From the NCBI GenBank assembly GCA_018333525.1, contig JAGXTF010000117.1:1-52984 (forward strand): a stretch of DNA of 52,984 nucleotides, written 5' to 3'. Positions 41,901 to 49,480 of this stretch are shown one piece after another (position 1 is the first letter of the stretch; each line of letters begins with the position of its first letter). Position numbers and translations under genes: made by a program. This DNA is from Bacteroidota bacterium. GTDB taxonomy: Bacteria; Bacteroidota; Bacteroidia; NS11-12g; UBA955. The notes under the pieces were generated by a model. It was not told where the DNA came from, did no database searches, and worked only from the letters and a program-made list of their open reading frames with translations.

Positions 41901-42242
41901 CTATTAATTTATAAAATTGAGAGCTTTGAAATGTATGGCCAAATGCTGCACAGACTGAATAACCGTGTATTGGGATTGTTGTTCCGCAGTCATATAGATG
42001 GAGGAGATCAGGTAGAGGAAGCGCGCAGACCATTGAAAAGGGAAAACAGCAAAATCAAAACAGGACGTGAAGAGCTGGCTGGTTCACCTGTAATGCCAGG
42101 AGCAAATCCAATGCAACCCAACGATCCTTCCGAGCGTATTATTCAGGAACCAATCCGCAATGAAGTAAAGGTTGGAAGAAACGATCCTTGTCCTTGTGGA
42201 AGTGGCAAGAAATTTAAAAATTGCCACGGCAAAGAAAATTGA
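38910..42242 (+). CDS. secA: preprotein translocase ATPase SecA
   Basis: ATPase motor of the Sec pathway, 1110 residues, longer than the ~900 of E. coli as is usual in Bacteroidota. Walker A is ATGEGKT (197-203), with VTVNDYLARRDAEW, the DEAD-type DEVDSVLIDDARTPLI (~308), VGTTSVEISE, ATNMAGRGTDIKIG and RQLRGRAGRQGDPG. An insertion of charged sequence lies in the first nucleotide-binding domain, between about 330 and 500 (AQKKYINTVLNDAKKLI onward). The C-terminus is a SEC-C zinc motif, GRNDPCPCGSGKKFKNCHG, after a disordered linker. It should energise export of the many signal-peptide proteins encoded here before T9SS or Bam handling. Monocistronic, with its own promoter box. Confidence 0.98.
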   Translation: MIGGIIKGVSKIFGGNKSDRDLREVSPIVESVNRYFDEYQSLTNDQLRAKTDEFIQRINSFLADIDNEINDAKKRLDETPETETDVRDALFHQVDELEKSRDTKLEEILDELLPEAFAVVKETAHRFSSNKVLEASATSLDRDLAIKHPHITIKNDTVYYANEWQAAGGLIEWNMVHYDVQLIGGWALHKGKIAEMATGEGKTLVSTLPSYLNALGKRGVHLVTVNDYLARRDAEWNAPIFNFLGLTVDCLEYHQPNSKERRNAYLADITYGTNNEFGFDYLRDNMAHSPEEQVQRKHHFAMVDEVDSVLIDDARTPLIISGPTPHGDDQQFEFLKPRIQKLVDAQKKYINTVLNDAKKLITEGNTGHKEGEGGLALFRAHRGLPRNKALIKFLGESGLRGILTKTENHYLQDQQKEMPKADAALYFTIEEKTNSVDLTEKGIELITGEGEDPHFFIMPDVGSEMAEIEKSAGNEEEKRKKKEALMSDFAVKSDRIHSVQQLLKAYTLFERDVEYIVQNNKVMIVDEQTGRVLDGRRYSDGLHQAIEAKENVNVEAATQTYATITLQNYFRMYHKLAGMTGTAETEAQELWDIYKLPVMVIPTNRNIVRKDMEDLVYKTVREKFNAVIEEINNLTAAGRPVLVGTTSVEISEVLSRMLKLRGIKHNVLNAKQHQREAEIVAEAGKPSAVTIATNMAGRGTDIKIGEEVKAAGGLAIIGTERHDSRRVDRQLRGRAGRQGDPGTSRFYVSLEDDLMRIFGAERVSKFMDRFGYKEGDVIEHKWMSKTIERNQKRMEQNNFGIRKRLLEYDDVMNKQRTSIYRMRRNALYGDRLSIDLRNMLYNWCEQQVSNAKDSDNYFELEVELLKSLAASLPFNEEEFKSTSAEKLTEKLFFELTGKYTQKTEEMRLQATPVFRQIRQEQGERIENVVVPMTDGFHKFEIVVNMNKSLQNECRELVHEFEKLTTLQVIDDEWKEHLRELDELKQSTGNAQYEQKDPLLIYKIESFEMYGQMLHRLNNRVLGLLFRSHIDGGDQVEEARRPLKRENSKIKTGREELAGSPVMPGANPMQPNDPSERIIQEPIRNEVKVGRNDPCPCGSGKKFKNCHGKEN

Positions 42243-42245
42243 GTA

Positions 42246-42311
42246 GCGACAAGTCATGACTTGTCGCCTCTAATGCATTATATTGTTTTCGTTGCAATTT
42301 TCAAATTGCAA
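42246..42311. repeat. two adjacent perfect palindromes after secA
   Basis: First, a 22-bp perfect palindrome at 42246-42267 with half-site GCGACAAGTCA. Second, TTGCAATTT/AAATTGCAA with a 2-nt spacer at 42292-42311. Neither is followed by a good T-run. They resemble the mobile palindromic elements scattered through Bacteroidota genomes, and may also serve as weak 3' ends for secA mRNA. Confidence 0.7.
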
Positions 42312-42422
42312 TATGCCCATCCCATTTTTTCCCGAAAAACCGCATAAATACAAGGTTGAATTTGTAGTTAGTGGTATTTGGAATTTTAATATTTTATTAA
42401 AATTCTGCTCTGTTTCCTCTAA

Positions 42423-43490
42423 TCAGGAATTTATTTTCGGCAAATAAATATCAATGGTGGTTCCCTTTCTGGGCTTACTTTTTACTTTAATAACACCATT
42501 TAATTTATTCACCAGTTTGTACACTGTAAATAATCCAAAGCCGATCATTTTTGGTTTGGATTCCATTTCTGTTTTGAATACAAATAAATTATCGAGCTTT
42601 TGTGGTGCAATACCAATTCCGTTATCCTGAACTGTGAGTACGAAATTCTCTTCTTTTTCTACAAATTTTACCTTGACCAAAGGTTTAAATTCTTTGGGTT
42701 TGCGAAAGAAAATAGCATTTTCAATTAATTCATACAGCACATAAAAAATGGCGTTTACATCGCTGATAAATTCGTTCTGGATATTTACTTCACGTTGAAA
42801 TTCCACCTCCTCTACACTAGGGTTCATAGAAAACATCAGCAATACATTTTCGAGTACATTATCCAGATCCACCGTTTGAAAAACCACATTTTGAAGCGTG
42901 GTTCCGGTAACATCCATCACGTGGTGCAGGGTGCCATCCAGATTGATCATTTCGCGATTTATTTCCTTGAAATAATTTTTCCCTTCCTGATTTACAATAT
43001 CGCTTTTTAACGCTTCATTGGTGAGATACATTAATCGGGTGAGCGGATGTTTAATTTCAGATGCGGCCAGGTTGGTCAGAAACTTATGTTCATCTCGCAT
43101 CAGTTTTAACTCTGTAATATCAGTGATAAAAAGCGCAATGTTATTCCCACTTTTTACAGCCTTTATACGTGTATAGAGATGACTTAGTTCCGGATGGGTA
43201 ATATTGACATCTAAAGTAATGGGTTTCCCGCTCAGCAAAGCGCTCTGATATAACTCTATGCGTGCATTTTCCACAGGATCCAGTCCAAACTCCGAAATAT
43301 TCCTGCCCACAAGGAGCTCTTTCTTTACTTTAAACTTGTCACAAGTAGTTTGATTTACATAAAGAATGGTAAGCTGGTCGTCACAAAGCACGAACATTTG
43401 ATCGGCCGCATCAAAAAACAAGGCGTGCATTTCCGTTTCCGCAATAGAATTGGGAGTCTTATGTGATTTTGCTTTTAAGTTCTGATACAT
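42423..43490 (-). CDS. PAS-domain histidine kinase with an atypical H-box
   Basis: A 355-residue cytoplasmic sensor kinase without membrane helices. A PAS domain spans ~18-128 (MFVLCDDQLTILYVNQTTC, GRNISEFG). The dimerisation helix has HKFLTNLAASEIKHPLTRL, where kinases normally have (S)HE(I/L)(R/K)xPL. The acceptor position is Ser144, though a histidine stands four residues later (His148). The ATPase domain looks intact: N-box LYELIENAIFF (Asn258), G1 DNGIGIAP and G2 GFGLFTVYKLVNKLNG. The protein could be a pseudokinase, use His148, or act by binding. No response regulator gene is adjacent. The start is ATG 43490. Confidence 0.85.
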   Translation of the reverse strand: MYQNLKAKSHKTPNSIAETEMHALFFDAADQMFVLCDDQLTILYVNQTTCDKFKVKKELLVGRNISEFGLDPVENARIELYQSALLSGKPITLDVNITHPELSHLYTRIKAVKSGNNIALFITDITELKLMRDEHKFLTNLAASEIKHPLTRLMYLTNEALKSDIVNQEGKNYFKEINREMINLDGTLHHVMDVTGTTLQNVVFQTVDLDNVLENVLLMFSMNPSVEEVEFQREVNIQNEFISDVNAIFYVLYELIENAIFFRKPKEFKPLVKVKFVEKEENFVLTVQDNGIGIAPQKLDNLFVFKTEMESKPKMIGFGLFTVYKLVNKLNGVIKVKSKPRKGTTIDIYLPKINS

Positions 43491-43653
43491 TGCTTAGGGG
43501 TATTTTTATATCAAAAAACGGGAGCAATATATTGCAAGTTAACAAAAAAGAGCATCTTTTCCAACCATTTATCCGGATAGGTAGACCTCTAACTCAAGGT
43601 TTTAAAGTTTGAAAAAGCACTACACAGCTTCAAAGTCCAATACCGGAATTGCT

Positions 43654-43661
43654 TAAATTTG
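43654..43661 (+). promoter_or_regulatory. TAAATTTG -7 promoter box of the S46 peptidase
   Basis: Exact TAnnTTTG match, 6 nt before ATG 43668 and 9 nt before ATG 43671, giving at most a very short leader. Confidence 0.6.
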
Positions 43662-43667
43662 TAAAAT

Positions 43668-45788
43668 ATGATGGCGAAACCAGTTAACCGCTTTTTGGGA
43701 TTTATAACTATAATATTCATACTGATTGCAGGAACTTCTCATACCCACGAAGAGGGTATGTTTCCATTAAACTACCTCAATGAAAAAAACCTGAAAGAGG
43801 CGGGATTGAAACTGAATGCTTCTGAAATTTTCAATCCGGATGGGGTGGCATTAACCAATGCTTTGGTCAAAGTTGGAGGCTGCACCGGTTCATTTATTTC
43901 TGATAAGGGCTTGATTATAACCAACCACCATTGCGTGTATGGTGGGGTTGCCGGCTTGAGTAATTCCGATCACAATTATCTGGAAAATGGATTTGTGGCA
44001 AAAGAAAATTCCGAAGAATTACCCATTGATATGCCCTGCAGGATTACCCAGAGTTACGAAGATGTAACTGACAAAGTTCTGCGTGGAATTGATGCATCAG
44101 CAACTCCGGAAACCAGAGCTGCTGCGATTGCAGCAAACATCAAACAAATACGAACTGAAGAATCTTCCAAATTTCCCGAACTTTCTATAGAAGTGAGTGA
44201 AATGTTTGTAGGTAAAAGTTATACCTTGTTTCGCTACTTATTAATTACAGATGTACGACTTGTTTTTGCACCACCGGTAACCATTGGTCAATTTGGCGGT
44301 GATCTGGACAATTGGGAATGGCCCAGACACAATGGCGATTTTGGTCTGGTGCGCGCTTATGTTGGCAAAAACGGGAAACCTGCGAAATATAGCAAAGACA
44401 ATATTCCGTATAAGCCCGAAAAACATTTGAAAATAAATGCGAAGGGAACCAAGGAAGGAGATTTCGTTTTTATTATGGGTTATCCGGGCAGAACATTCCG
44501 ACATGAGAGTGCAGGTTATATGGATTTTCAACAGAATTATCAATTACCTGAAATACAGAAATGGTACAAATGGTGCATTGATAAAATGCGCGAAATATCC
44601 AGAGATAATGAAAATAAATATTTGGCTTTTGCAGGCAATATTCAATCCATGGAAAATGTAGAAAAAAATTATCGTGGAAAAATACAAGGTTTGCGCCGAA
44701 CAGATTTGGTAAATCAAAAATATATGGACGAGGATGCAATGCTATCATTCGCCACAGACAAGGGAATTAACGCTAATCACATACCCGAAATACGCAGTAT
44801 TTGGAAACGCAAAAAAGAGCTTGCAGAAAAGAGATTTACCTATTTATTTTTATCCTCGCAAAGCGAAAGTTTTGCGCTCTCCAGAGAAATAGAATCCGCA
44901 GAAAATGCATTGGAAAACGCAAAGGATGCAAACACTAAAAATGCGGTTTTTCAAAAATTAAGAGATTATGTAAAAAATGATTTTTTGCTTATTGATAAAG
45001 AATATGAAAAAGCAATACTCCGGGAACTTTTACAGCGCATTTCCAAATTCAGGAATTTAAATACTTTAATTGGAAAATCCAGTATGGATAAATGGGTGAA
45101 TGACCTGGAGAAAAAAGAAAAATTATTGGATACGAATTGGGTTTCAATAAACGCAAATACAAAAACAGCAAAACTTGCAGATTATGATGGACCCGTTGTA
45201 AGTCTTGTGGAATTTTTGGAAGAAGATATGGATGCCGTATTTAAGGAATGGAATGATCTGGATTTGAAATTAAAGGCATTAATGCCCCGATATTTGGATT
45301 TAAAAGAGAGTTTTAAATCCGGTCAATTTATTCCTGACGCTAACAGTACCTTGCGATTAACGTATGGATATATCAAACGATTTAGTCCAAATGATGCAGA
45401 AATTCACACCCCGTATACTTCATTAAAAGGTGTTTTTGAAAAAGCAAATTCTGCTCCGGATTATCGCCTCCCACAATTAATGGCCGATAATCTCAGCGTT
45501 AAAAATGTACCGGCCTTTTTTAAGGATCCGGCAACCGGCGAAGTGGTGGTTTGTTTTTTATATAACCTGGACACCACAGGTGGAAATAGTGGAAGCCCTG
45601 TATTGGATGCCAATGGCGACCTGATTGGTGTAAATTTCGACCGCAGCTTTACCGCAACTATTAATGATTATGCCTGGAACGACAAATACAGCAGAAGCAT
45701 TGGGGTAGACATACGATATGTTGTATATATTATCAAGTATATTGGAAAAGCAGACCATATTCTGGAAGAAATTGGCATTGAAATCTAA
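43668..45788 (+). CDS. S46 dipeptidyl-peptidase, DPP11-like (Asp/Glu-preferring)
   Basis: A 706-residue periplasmic or surface serine peptidase that removes dipeptides from peptide N-termini. A signal segment (~8-25) precedes a chymotrypsin-like double barrel interrupted by a helical domain. The triad is visible: the His in LIITNHHCVYGG (87-88), Asp in GGDLDNWEWPRH, and Ser641 in TGGNSGSPV. In Porphyromonas gingivalis DPP11 an Arg lies 18 residues after the catalytic Ser (Ser655/Arg673) and sets acidic specificity; here Arg659 in VNFDRSF has exactly that spacing, whereas DPP7 has Gly. Peptide use as carbon source is likely. A TTG-started esterase gene overlaps its end. Confidence 0.93.
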   Translation: MMAKPVNRFLGFITIIFILIAGTSHTHEEGMFPLNYLNEKNLKEAGLKLNASEIFNPDGVALTNALVKVGGCTGSFISDKGLIITNHHCVYGGVAGLSNSDHNYLENGFVAKENSEELPIDMPCRITQSYEDVTDKVLRGIDASATPETRAAAIAANIKQIRTEESSKFPELSIEVSEMFVGKSYTLFRYLLITDVRLVFAPPVTIGQFGGDLDNWEWPRHNGDFGLVRAYVGKNGKPAKYSKDNIPYKPEKHLKINAKGTKEGDFVFIMGYPGRTFRHESAGYMDFQQNYQLPEIQKWYKWCIDKMREISRDNENKYLAFAGNIQSMENVEKNYRGKIQGLRRTDLVNQKYMDEDAMLSFATDKGINANHIPEIRSIWKRKKELAEKRFTYLFLSSQSESFALSREIESAENALENAKDANTKNAVFQKLRDYVKNDFLLIDKEYEKAILRELLQRISKFRNLNTLIGKSSMDKWVNDLEKKEKLLDTNWVSINANTKTAKLADYDGPVVSLVEFLEEDMDAVFKEWNDLDLKLKALMPRYLDLKESFKSGQFIPDANSTLRLTYGYIKRFSPNDAEIHTPYTSLKGVFEKANSAPDYRLPQLMADNLSVKNVPAFFKDPATGEVVVCFLYNLDTTGGNSGSPVLDANGDLIGVNFDRSFTATINDYAWNDKYSRSIGVDIRYVVYIIKYIGKADHILEEIGIEI

Positions 45789-47202
45789 AGCAATTCATTG
45801 TTCTTTTATTGCACTGTTTTTTATCGCATCTGCATCTGCGCAATTTTATCAGTCAAAATCTTACACTTTTTCTATTGCGACTAACATAGAATATGGAAAG
45901 GATACCACATTTGAAGGCACAGAACAGTCTTTGAAACTGGATATCTACAAACCCAACAACGACACCAATTGCAAAAGACCGATTATGCTTGTAGTTCATG
46001 GAGGGTCATGGCTCGCTGGAGATAAAGCGGATGGGGGAATTGTTAATATTTGTAAAGAATTCGCCGCAAGGGGTTATGTAGTTGCGTCTGTAAATTACAG
46101 AATGGGTATGCATCCTTCGGCTTATTATGTGCCATATGCGCTTTGTGTTCAGCCAAAATGCAGTTATGTAGCAGATTCTGCAGAGTTTTACAGGGCATTA
46201 TACCGCGCACAGCAAGATGTAAAAGGAGCAATCCGATTTATGAAAAACAGGTCCGCAACGGATTCTACAGATGTTGAAAATGTTTATCTACTCGGAGAAA
46301 GCGCGGGCGCATTTACGTGCAATTATGCTGCATTTATGGATTCAGATTTGGAAAAACCTGAACCATGTAACACTCTTGCAGATGCACCTACCCCTGATGC
46401 CGATGTACAATCCTGTGTTTCCGGTACTGCCTCCAAAAAACGCCCGGATTTAGGTCCCTATTATGGACGATTAAATTTGGGGAACCACGATTATCGGGTG
46501 AAAGGAGTTGCATCTTTTTTCGGAGGAACATTCGATCCCAAAATCTTTAAAAATTCAAGTTCTTCTGATACCCCCGATTTGTATCTGTACCATCAAACCT
46601 GCGATGTGGTGGTTGACAATAATACAGGAAGAATTTTTTGGAAAGTTTATTACTATTGTTATGATCCTGTGAATTTATGCCAGCCGCATTCTACCGGTCC
46701 TGTGTCTTACGGAAGTACCAGCATCAAAGGGTATTTGGATACGGCAGGCTTTCACAAACCAAGAATCAGTTATACCCTTTTAACGGCAAAAGGCGCGTAT
46801 AGCTGTAATACTTCAGACAATTGCCATGGAACAGACAATGTTCCGTTGAGGTGTTCTGATGTCGCTCAGTTTTTTTCAGCGCGTATTCAAAATTCCGGAA
46901 ATAATCCGGCTACAAATTGTAGTTCCGGTTCCATAATTAATAATGAAAAACCTGAATTCAGAATTTATCCAAATGCAGCTTCCAAAAACGTGACGATTGC
47001 ATTTTCACCCGAATTTTACGGCAAATCTGCTACATACATTCTAACAGGTATGGATGGCAAAACCTTTATCTGTGGCCAGATAGAGAACATATTGCAGACA
47101 TATGAAATTTCATTGATAAATCTAATCCCGGGAACTTATTTCCTATGTGTAAGAACTGAAAAAACCATGCAATGCGAGAAAATTATCACAATAGAAAACT
47201 AA
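45778..47202 (+). CDS. secreted alpha/beta-hydrolase (carboxylesterase) with T9SS-type C-terminus
   Basis: About 474 residues. A signal peptide (KSKAIHCSFIALFFIASASA, then Q) precedes an alpha/beta-hydrolase domain. The oxyanion-hole motif is VVHGGSW (His74 in the numbering from this start) and the nucleophile elbow LLGESAGAF (Ser175); a candidate catalytic His is in DNCHGTDNVP. The core resembles the BD-FAE/carboxylesterase branch (EQSLKLDIYKP, VASVNYRMG). Ten or more Cys suggest disulfides. The last ~80 residues (EFRIYPNAASKNVTIAFS to the end) fit a type A sorting domain. No ATG fits; TTG 45778 or 45772 gives a good signal peptide and overlaps the S46 gene by 11-17 nt. Substrate unknown. 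Confidence 0.83.
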   Translation: MKSKAIHCSFIALFFIASASAQFYQSKSYTFSIATNIEYGKDTTFEGTEQSLKLDIYKPNNDTNCKRPIMLVVHGGSWLAGDKADGGIVNICKEFAARGYVVASVNYRMGMHPSAYYVPYALCVQPKCSYVADSAEFYRALYRAQQDVKGAIRFMKNRSATDSTDVENVYLLGESAGAFTCNYAAFMDSDLEKPEPCNTLADAPTPDADVQSCVSGTASKKRPDLGPYYGRLNLGNHDYRVKGVASFFGGTFDPKIFKNSSSSDTPDLYLYHQTCDVVVDNNTGRIFWKVYYYCYDPVNLCQPHSTGPVSYGSTSIKGYLDTAGFHKPRISYTLLTAKGAYSCNTSDNCHGTDNVPLRCSDVAQFFSARIQNSGNNPATNCSSGSIINNEKPEFRIYPNAASKNVTIAFSPEFYGKSATYILTGMDGKTFICGQIENILQTYEISLINLIPGTYFLCVRTEKTMQCEKIITIEN

Positions 47203-47780
47203 TATGGATAGTGCTTTTTGTCGCAATCATGGAATGTATTTCTCCGATTGTACAAAGTTGTTGTCCTAACCCGGATAAAACGGAAACCATTAAACCCAAT
47301 GAAATTTTATTCGATATTTACGAAATAACCAACCCTTCACGCACAATAAAAGATGCTGGTGATTCGGCCCATCTCCAATGGAATTCGATGATTTTAGATT
47401 TTAAGTTTAAAAGTCTGGTTACAATAGCACAAAATACACCATCATATTCTATCCCGGATCTATTTTATGCTGCAAATGCGCATAAATGCCAACCACTTAA
47501 CAGGCGATTGTTCGAAAACATGAAGGATTTCCAGGTTATCTCCGTAAACCCCTGGAATTCATTTTTACTAAGCGGAGATACATTGACAAAATTTGTTCTG
47601 ATAAACTCATTAAACTCCGTTCAATATATGGAAGAATTTAATCACGGACATTCATACGACTATCATTTGGTAATTTCTGCAGATCCAGATCCAGGCAATT
47701 GGCAACAAATTAAGATTGTAGTGCAATTTGAAACCTATCATCTGGAAGCGCTTTCTCCGGTTTTTAAAATCAAACCATAA
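47172..47780 (+). CDS. lipoprotein of a three-copy tandem family (copy 1)
   Basis: A 202-residue predicted lipoprotein. A hydrophobic signal (LIWIVLFVAIMECISPIVQS) ends at lipidated Cys30, followed by a second Cys (QSCC). The mature domain shares with the two genes downstream FxxxxxAxAxKC-like centre (DLFYAANAHKC), VISVNPWNSFLLSGDTLTKF and the C-terminal DPGNWQQIKIVVQFETYHLE with SPVFKIKP. It is probably a beta-sandwich-like surface or periplasmic protein; I cannot assign a family with confidence (DUF5034 is a possibility). Its ATG overlaps the esterase gene end by 31 nt, so it is coupled to it. Confidence 0.75.
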   Translation: MRENYHNRKLIWIVLFVAIMECISPIVQSCCPNPDKTETIKPNEILFDIYEITNPSRTIKDAGDSAHLQWNSMILDFKFKSLVTIAQNTPSYSIPDLFYAANAHKCQPLNRRLFENMKDFQVISVNPWNSFLLSGDTLTKFVLINSLNSVQYMEEFNHGHSYDYHLVISADPDPGNWQQIKIVVQFETYHLEALSPVFKIKP

Positions 47781-47789
47781 AAAATAATT

Positions 47790-48416
47790 ATGTTAAATCA
47801 GACTTCACGGAGAAAAGCAACCATAAGTTTTCTTTGGATTTCATTTTTCCTAACAGCAAGTATTATTTCCGAGGCATGTAATCCATGTAAATGTGCCAAA
47901 ACTGAAAGATTATTCCGCACAGAAAAAGCGGATTTAGGTATATACAGGGAATATGCAAAACCTGATGTGGTAATTCAGGAGGTGTCGGATTCCGGAAAAG
48001 TGAGTGTGGCCGAATTCCTTTTAAAACTGAACTTTAATTATAGTTATCACAGTTCCAATGATCGCCCTTTTCAATTTTCCGTTTTCAACCATGCAATGGC
48101 ATGTGATTGCAGAATGAATGGCGATGAAGGGAGCGACGAGAAATTGGTTTCTGTGCAATTTGTAACGGTAAATGCATATAGCAGTACCTTTTCTGCCAGC
48201 GATACCATAAATTCTCTGGTACGGTTTAATGGCAGTACCATTCCGGATTTTATTGTGGATTGGAATAAGGAAAACGACCAGTTTTACATGATGAAACAAA
48301 AAATCACCCTAACCCAAATGCCGGATATGGAAACCTGGCAAAGGCTGCGGGTGGAGATAAAATTCGAAAAACACAGTCTGATTGCGGAATCTGGCGTTTT
48401 TTGGCTTATACCTTGA
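47790..48416 (+). CDS. lipoprotein of a three-copy tandem family (copy 2)
   Basis: A 208-residue predicted lipoprotein with lipidated Cys30 (IISEAC) and extra Cys nearby (CNPCKC). It is the most divergent copy: FSVFNHAMACDCRMNG corresponds to the central Ala/Cys motif, VQFVTVNAYSSTFSASDTI to the middle, and DMETWQRLRVEIKFEKHSL with GVFWLIP to the end. It starts 9 nt after copy 1 (ATG 47790), so it is in the same operon. Function unknown. Confidence 0.75.
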   Translation: MLNQTSRRKATISFLWISFFLTASIISEACNPCKCAKTERLFRTEKADLGIYREYAKPDVVIQEVSDSGKVSVAEFLLKLNFNYSYHSSNDRPFQFSVFNHAMACDCRMNGDEGSDEKLVSVQFVTVNAYSSTFSASDTINSLVRFNGSTIPDFIVDWNKENDQFYMMKQKITLTQMPDMETWQRLRVEIKFEKHSLIAESGVFWLIP

Positions 48417-48514
48417 TACGCAAAATCACAATTTGAATTGCATTTAGCGAACTTTCACATATTGAAAACGAAACAGAATTCGTTGATGTTCTAACAAAAT
48501 TAAAATACGGGAAT

Positions 48515-49123
48515 ATGAAATCTAACCTCCTCTTTCAACGAGTTCTGATAATTCCAATTATCATTTTCATTGCTGAGGTATTGGGTTTTATTGTCCAGAG
48601 TTGTTGCAAACCCCAAAATGTCACATATAGACGACATCCTGAATCATTGATAATAAATATGGCGGAATTGATTCAAACTCCAAGCAAATATCGATCTGTT
48701 AAAGACAGCGCAACTATACATTATGATAGCCTTTCATGGTCATTTTCATTTAACAGAATTAGTCTAAGTTGTAGAAGCACAAAAAAAACTTTTAGCTTTT
48801 TTAACGAAGCACTTGCAACTAAATGTTCTGATAAAGCGACATTCTTGCTAGATGAAGATTTAAAATCACTTCACTTCATTAGTACCAATGCATGGAACAA
48901 TGTTATTAAAGCCGGTGATACCTTAGATAGTTTTATTCGCATAAGAAATTGGAGCCCTTTAGAATTTGTTAAGATATTTAATGAACATAACGGATGGTTT
49001 GGAGATGTATTTTCTATTTCAGTTCTTCCGGACCCTGGGGAATGGCGTCAAATAAAGGTGATTGCAACATTTGAAACTTATGTTGAGGAAGGATTCAGTC
49101 CAGTATTCAAGGTATTCCCCTGA
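48515..49123 (+). CDS. lipoprotein of a three-copy tandem family (copy 3)
   Basis: A 202-residue predicted lipoprotein with lipidated Cys30 and a neighbouring Cys (FIVQSCC). It is closest to copy 1: FSFFNEALATKC, LHFISTNAWNNVIKAGDTLDSF, FVKIFNEHN and LPDPGEWRQIKVIATFETYV with SPVFKVFP. ATG 48515 lies 98 nt after copy 2. No clear promoter box was seen in that gap. The lipidation site is at Cys30 in all three copies, so the whole gene, including the signal, was duplicated. Confidence 0.75.
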   Translation: MKSNLLFQRVLIIPIIIFIAEVLGFIVQSCCKPQNVTYRRHPESLIINMAELIQTPSKYRSVKDSATIHYDSLSWSFSFNRISLSCRSTKKTFSFFNEALATKCSDKATFLLDEDLKSLHFISTNAWNNVIKAGDTLDSFIRIRNWSPLEFVKIFNEHNGWFGDVFSISVLPDPGEWRQIKVIATFETYVEEGFSPVFKVFP

Positions 49124-49438
49124 TTTGCTACTTTTATTACATAAGGAATTCGCAACCCTAAATTAAGACTCCAATTTTGTAAACTGATATACTTCGTTTA
49201 CAAAGCGTTTGAAGTTCCATGGCGTCAATTGCATTAGTTTGTATATAACAATCCCTTCCTACCCATTAAATCTACCATTAAACAGGAAGCCCGCAATGGA
49301 TTGTATTGGCGGAAATTCTTTGTGCTTAATGGTCGATGCTTTTGCTGGCGGTTTGGGTTGTATAAGGCAACTGAATGAATATTCATTTTATTGCGGATTG
49401 AAAAACGCATAAAATAAATAGCTAATAAACCCTGTGAT
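49124..49438. other. gene-free stretch before the Crp/Fnr gene
   Basis: About 315 nt. Short frames on both strands carry no recognisable domain or good start. No TAnnTTTG box was found. Nothing else is seen except the hairpin at its right end. Confidence 0.45.
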
Positions 49439-49465
49439 GGCCGGAGTTCTTGCCAAATTCCGGCC
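49439..49465 (+). promoter_or_regulatory. hairpin in the leader of the Crp/Fnr gene
   Basis: Stem GGCCGGA/TCCGGCC with a 13-nt loop, 15 nt before ATG 49481 and followed by an A-rich ribosome-entry stretch. There is no T-run, so it is more likely an mRNA leader or operator structure than a terminator. Confidence 0.4.
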
Positions 49466-49480
49466 TTCCAAAAAAAAGAA

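Noticed and set aside
42246-42267. Post-secA palindrome as a terminator
   Set aside because: No T-run follows on either strand, so it is listed as a repeat instead.
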